A stretch of DNA of 64,000 nt from Lysinibacillus mangiferihumi (lineage in GTDB: Bacteria > Bacillota > Bacilli > Bacillales_A > Planococcaceae): the NCBI RefSeq assembly GCF_003049665.1, contig NZ_PYWM01000021.1:1-64000 (forward strand). Reading direction: 5' to 3'. Within the stretch, counting starts at the first letter, position 1. Each line of letters opens with the position of its first letter. Positions 60,887 to 64,000 of this stretch are shown piece by piece. A program made the position numbers and the translations under genes. The notes below the pieces were generated by a model. That model saw only the letters and a list, made by a program, of their open reading frames with translations, made no database searches and was not told the DNA's origin.

Positions 60887-61986
60887 ATGATCAAGAACTT
60901 CAAGAAAAAAGGATTAATGAAATATTAGATAAGAGCTTTCTAGGGCCACTTCTAAAAATCGAAAGCATTACAGATATTAAGTTTAATGGTACACATTTAC
61001 GGATACAAGACAACGAAAAAGGACGATATTTAGCACCAGATCAACCGTCTGAAGAGATGGTAAAGACGCTAATTAAACAAATCGCAGATGTTCAAAAGAG
61101 CACGTTCACTTATATAGAGCCACAACTTGATACAGAAATTGGTATCCTGCGTATCAGTGCTACACATAGAAGAATTAGTCCAGATGGTACTACATTAGCA
61201 GTTCGTATCTCTCGTCCACGTCTTGCTATTGAATCTATTGGAAATATAATTTCAGGAGATTATAAAGACATTGAACAATTATTTAAGGTACTCATGTTGT
61301 CTGAAAATAACTTAGTCATAGCAGGACGAACAGGTTCAGGAAAAACAGAGTTTCAAAAACTATTAGTAGGTTATACAGCTGATGATGCGAATATTGTTCT
61401 GATAGAAGATACACGTGATAGCCACATAAAAGAACTTTATCCCGAAAAAGATATTTCGAGTTGGAAAACGGTACCTGGACTATTCGAAATGTCAGATGGT
61501 GTACAAGCAGGATTACGTAATAATCCAGATTGGACGATTATTGCAGAAACACGCGGGAAGGTATCAGCAGATGTATTAGATAGTGCTAAAACCGACCATG
61601 CCATTATTACAACTGTTCATGCTAAGGGAGCTATGAATATTCCATCTCGCTTAATTCCAATGATTCGTCAATCTCCAGCTTACGCCATTATTGATGACCA
61701 ATTAATTGGTAATGAGATTGTGGAGTTTTTACGTTTTGGTTGTTATCTACAAGGAACAAGGACTAAAGAAGGGAAAACAATTCGAAGAATCAAAGAGTTA
61801 GTAGAATATACGGATTTTACTTCAAAAGGTGCAACAGGGAATTATGTATATCGAGAAGTAAAAGTAAGGGATTCAGAATCAGGAGAATACCGTACAGAAC
61901 AACGATTCCATCCTTTATCAGAGAAAACATTGACAGAATTAGAGGATAAAGAATTGATTCACTTAGTACCTGATGTTTTTAAATAG
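60883..61986 (+). CDS. VirB11/TadA/CpaF-family secretion ATPase
   Basis: 367 residues. The N-domain has ITDIKFNGTHLRIQDNEKGR. The catalytic domain carries Walker A GRTGSGKTE (148-156), the Asp box IVLIEDTRDSHIKEL, Walker B-like WTIIAETRGKVSADVLDSAK, and the His box ITTVHAKGAMNIPSRLIPM. The hexameric ATPase energises assembly of T4SS or Tad pili. With neighbouring TadB/TadC-like proteins the assembly resembles Tad. A rearranged echo of its 3' part follows. Confidence 0.92.
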   Translation: MNDQELQEKRINEILDKSFLGPLLKIESITDIKFNGTHLRIQDNEKGRYLAPDQPSEEMVKTLIKQIADVQKSTFTYIEPQLDTEIGILRISATHRRISPDGTTLAVRISRPRLAIESIGNIISGDYKDIEQLFKVLMLSENNLVIAGRTGSGKTEFQKLLVGYTADDANIVLIEDTRDSHIKELYPEKDISSWKTVPGLFEMSDGVQAGLRNNPDWTIIAETRGKVSADVLDSAKTDHAIITTVHAKGAMNIPSRLIPMIRQSPAYAIIDDQLIGNEIVEFLRFGCYLQGTRTKEGKTIRRIKELVEYTDFTSKGATGNYVYREVKVRDSESGEYRTEQRFHPLSEKTLTELEDKELIHLVPDVFK

Positions 61987-62007
61987 CAAAGGAGGCAGTA
62001 AACAATC

Positions 62008-62229
62008 ATGAAACAAGTATTAAAAGAAGCTCGTGTTCAGTTCTGTGGTTGGGAAGATGTATTAGATAGTGCTAAAACCGATCATGCCATTATCACTACT
62101 ATACACGCTAAAGATGCCATGAATATCCCATCTCGCTTGATTCCGATATTGGCAGAACTAGAAGACAAAGAGTTGATCCATTTAGTTCCAGACGAATTTT
62201 TGCCAAAAGGAGGCAGTAAACAGTCATGA
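62008..62229 (+). pseudogene. Chimeric ORF from ATPase and TadC-like gene pieces
   Basis: 73 codons, in frame throughout. Residues 1-16 (MKQVLKEARVQFCGWE) copy the start of the downstream TadC-like protein. Residues 17-46 (DVLDSAKTDHAIITTIHAKD) copy an internal ATPase piece. Residues 48-60 (ELEDKELIHLVPDE) copy the ATPase end. The leader AAAGGAGGCAGTAAACA is duplicated too. It is the collapsed remains of a second ATPase-TadC unit. Confidence 0.8.
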
Positions 62230-62966
62230 AACAACTTTTAAAAGAAGCACGGGTTCTATTTTATGGTTGGGAAATCGTGTTTTATTTACTCTTATGGTTC
62301 TGTGCGAACTATCAGTTTTTCTATCTTGCCTCCAAAGAGCGTACCCTAAGTATTATTGTTGGTTGCATAGGTGCTCTTTTTTTCTTTATTGTATTTACTT
62401 TGCAAAATCGTAAATTAAAGAAATATCAAATGCATTTAAGTGAGCTTTTAAAGTATGTCACAAACATGATTTTCTTTCTTCAGACAGGTGAAAATGTGCT
62501 TCATGCATTTAAAGCAACGAAAGCGACTGTTCATCCTGACTTGCAAAAAGTGATAGAAGTCAGTATTGAACAACTAGAAAAAGAGGCAGAATTAAAAACT
62601 AATCAGTTTGAAAAGTACGATTTTCCAACTTTAGATCAGTTTCATCAAAATCTAAAGATTAAATATGAGCATGGTGGTAATCCAGATGACTTATTTAGCC
62701 AAATACACAAAAATATGATTTTTGAGCTAAAGAAACGGGATGAATTATACCGTAAACGCAAAGGTTTCGCGATGGCCGTGTATATATTACTTGGCATGGT
62801 CATGGGTATTCCAATTATGCTACGCTTTATTGTCGGTGAACTGTGGGATACGTTTTTAAGCGTAGGTATACCAGGTATAGGCGTGCTGCTGGCAACCCAA
62901 GTTTTTGCCTTTTTAAACCTCTATTTCTTACAGAAAAGAAGCGTGGATATATCAGTGCGATTCTAA
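62226..62966 (+). CDS. TadC-like inner-membrane platform protein
   Basis: 246 residues, overlapping the chimeric ORF by four bases. Two N-terminal spans (IVFYLLLWFCANYQFFYLAS; LSIIVGCIGALFFFIVFTL), a cytoplasmic T2SSF-like domain (YVTNMIFFLQTGENVLHAFK) and two C-terminal spans (AVYILLGMVMGIPIMLRFIV; GIPGIGVLLATQVFAFLNLY). Pairs with the TadB-like protein. About 200 non-coding bases and hairpin H4 follow; the operon probably ends here. Confidence 0.7.
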   Translation: MKQLLKEARVLFYGWEIVFYLLLWFCANYQFFYLASKERTLSIIVGCIGALFFFIVFTLQNRKLKKYQMHLSELLKYVTNMIFFLQTGENVLHAFKATKATVHPDLQKVIEVSIEQLEKEAELKTNQFEKYDFPTLDQFHQNLKIKYEHGGNPDDLFSQIHKNMIFELKKRDELYRKRKGFAMAVYILLGMVMGIPIMLRFIVGELWDTFLSVGIPGIGVLLATQVFAFLNLYFLQKRSVDISVRF

Positions 62967-63041
62967 AGAAAGGGGGCTTAAAAACAAATGGATTGGTGCT
63001 GAATTAGATTAAGAGGAATTCATTGATACTTTAGGAACAGC

Positions 63042-63071
63042 GGATTCGCCAAATATGGCGAATCCTTTTTG
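63042..63071 (+). terminator. Operon hairpin H4, end of the conjugation operon
   Basis: GGATTCGCC (63042-63050) pairs perfectly with GGCGAATCC (63057-63065), followed by TTTTTG. The strongest member of the recurring hairpin family. Confidence 0.8.
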
Positions 63072-63101
63072 ATAGGTGTAAGTTTAAATTATTGTGCTTA
63101 G

Positions 63102-63144
63102 TTTTGTTGATATTATCAACAAAAGGTGTTATGTTTAACATAAC
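63102..63144. promoter_or_regulatory. Two palindromic operators of the toxin-antitoxin pair
   Basis: TTTTGTTGAT (63102-63111) and ATCAACAAAA (63115-63124) form one palindrome. GTTATGTT/AACATAAC around a single T (63128-63144) form a second, four bases later. They overlap the expected promoter ahead of the antitoxin, as in autoregulated toxin-antitoxin operons. Confidence 0.75.
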
Positions 63145-63167
63145 AACTTAAACAGGGGGCGTATGTT

Positions 63168-63362
63168 ATGTCTAAACAGAAAAAAGCTTTAGAGGATATG
63201 TCTATTGAAGAACTTACAGCTGAACTGAGTAAAGTGCATAAGCAAACTAAATTTAAAGCAGAAAAAGTGAAAACTGATGAAAATGGTACAATCCTTCTGG
63301 ATCCTACAAAAAAAGATGATAGAGAGTGGTATGAGAATGATGAGGATTATGATTTGGTGTGA
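63168..63362 (+). CDS. Antitoxin candidate
   Basis: 64 residues, acidic. SIEELTAELSKVHKQTKFKA, then DPTKKDDREWYENDEDYDLV. It has the position (upstream, six bases from the toxin), size and acidic tail of an antitoxin that wraps a MazF-type dimer. A DNA-binding part is not obvious, but the palindromic operators suggest one. ATG 63168 has GGGGGCG upstream. Confidence 0.65.
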   Translation: MSKQKKALEDMSIEELTAELSKVHKQTKFKAEKVKTDENGTILLDPTKKDDREWYENDEDYDLV

Positions 63363-63368
63363 TTTCGC

Positions 63369-63779
63369 ATGACGAAGGAAAACGAATTAGAAAATGGTGA
63401 AGTGTATATCGGTTTTGTTCGGTATATAGAGGATATTGATAATGACATTAATCCTAAAGGTAAACTTCGACCAGTTGTTATTTTTCAAGATCCGGAAGAG
63501 AATCAGCTATTTGCATGTAAGGTTTCCAGTCGTATTGATAAACCATTGGAACGAAAAAATGGTTATATCATTCAAGATTGGCAAGAGACAGGGCTTAAAA
63601 AGCCCTCCATTGTTGCCTGTAATAAAGAGAACATTCGTGAAATAGTGAAAACTGATGTACACGACTATGTGGGACGACTAACAGATAGGGACATTAAAGG
63701 TATGTTAGTAAAACGTATTAAGATGTCTAAACTTGAATATAAAAAAGAATTAGAAAAGAAAAACAGCTTAGAACGTTAA
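63369..63779 (+). CDS. PemK/MazF-like toxin
   Basis: 136 residues. GEVYIGFVRYIEDID, then KGKLRPVVIFQDPEENQLFA with the conserved R-P-V-V strand, CKVSSRIDKP, and a beta-rich core follow the MazF/PemK or related plasmid-maintenance barrel. Family members are mRNA endonucleases. Length is longer than MazF (about 115) owing to a Lys/Glu-rich C-terminal helix ending NSLER. Catalytic residues cannot be fixed with certainty. Confidence 0.65.
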   Translation: MTKENELENGEVYIGFVRYIEDIDNDINPKGKLRPVVIFQDPEENQLFACKVSSRIDKPLERKNGYIIQDWQETGLKKPSIVACNKENIREIVKTDVHDYVGRLTDRDIKGMLVKRIKMSKLEYKKELEKKNSLER

Positions 63780-63793
63780 GGAAGTGGCGTTGT

Positions 63794-64000
63794 TTGGAAA
63801 AGGTGTATTTGAGTCAAACGGACATTGGGAAAATGACTGAAAAAGTTGGATGGGGTGATCAGCGAAAAATAGCTGTATTAAGAGCCAGAAATCAATTTCC
63901 AAAACACGATGTCCGTATTGGCAGTACTAAAGGTTGGAAGAAAGAAACCATCGATAAATGGTTTAAAGAAGTAGTAGAAAAAGATTTACAGAAAAGAGAG
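63794..64000 (+). CDS. HTH (AlpA/MerR-like) DNA-binding protein, 3'-partial
   Basis: TTG 63794 (AAGGAAGTGG) opens a frame continuing past the window end; 69 codons visible. MEKVYLSQTDIGKMTEKVGW, then GDQRKIAVLRARNQFPKHDV and GWKKETIDKWFKEVVEK, follow the winged-helix plan of excisionase/MerR-like plasmid regulators. It starts 15 bases after the toxin and may be co-transcribed. Confidence 0.55.
   Translation, partial: MEKVYLSQTDIGKMTEKVGWGDQRKIAVLRARNQFPKHDVRIGSTKGWKKETIDKWFKEVVEKDLQKRE

Overview
The window is AT-rich DNA from a Firmicute of the order Bacillales. The grounds are purine-rich Shine-Dalgarno sites, many TTG and GTG starts, an IS240-type IS6 element, PlcR/PapR-like signalling and ArpU/Rha-type phage genes; a Lysinibacillus- or Bacillus-like host is my inference. 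There are no rRNA, tRNA or housekeeping genes. Partition-like, conjugation and toxin-antitoxin genes suggest a large conjugative plasmid or integrative element.

Layout. 0-3 kb: a 5'-truncated ribbon-helix-helix protein, a hairpin-rich non-coding stretch, an actin-like partition ATPase relic, and two GTTAAC repeat clusters before a coiled-coil DNA-binding protein. 3-7 kb: a secreted Cys-rich protein, a serine resolvase, two unknown genes and a broken HTH gene. 7.5-21 kb: a phage-like early region with two XRE repressors and clear operators, Rha, ArpU, a Dam-type methylase and many small co-directional genes, several present as gene plus decayed partial copy. 21-23.3 kb: two exported proteins and a GNAT fragment.

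23.4-41.6 kb is the highlight. Two inward-facing IS240-like ends bracket a PlcR-like regulator, a 30-codon PapR-like signal peptide gene with its own RBS and terminator, and a divergent, tightly packed 12-gene operon. The operon encodes a DinB-fold protein, an FrhB-type Fe-S flavoprotein, an EPSP-synthase-fold enzyme, an SDR, a creatininase-family hydrolase, a class III aminotransferase, a PhzF-fold protein, a FemAB/GNAT-like transferase, an ATP-grasp ligase, an OppA-like protein without signal peptide, a second ATP-grasp ligase and an MFS exporter. The logic resembles bacilysin-type systems: build a non-proteinogenic amino acid from a shikimate- or prephenate-like precursor, join it into a small peptide, export it, and control it by quorum sensing. 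The exact gene set matches no pathway I know; the product is unknown.

41.8-47.5 kb: an exported protein, an ECF sigma/anti-sigma pair between two copies of a 141-143 bp repeat, a RimJ/RimL-type acetyltransferase, a second resolvase and a lone SIR2-like protein. 47.7-63 kb: a holin/amidase relic, an 11-bp iteron array and a conjugation operon mixing VirB2-, VirD4- and VirB11-like parts with TadB/TadC-like membrane proteins. Here several core genes are followed by a shortened diverged copy. 63-64 kb: a PemK/MazF-like toxin-antitoxin pair with palindromic operators and the start of an HTH gene.
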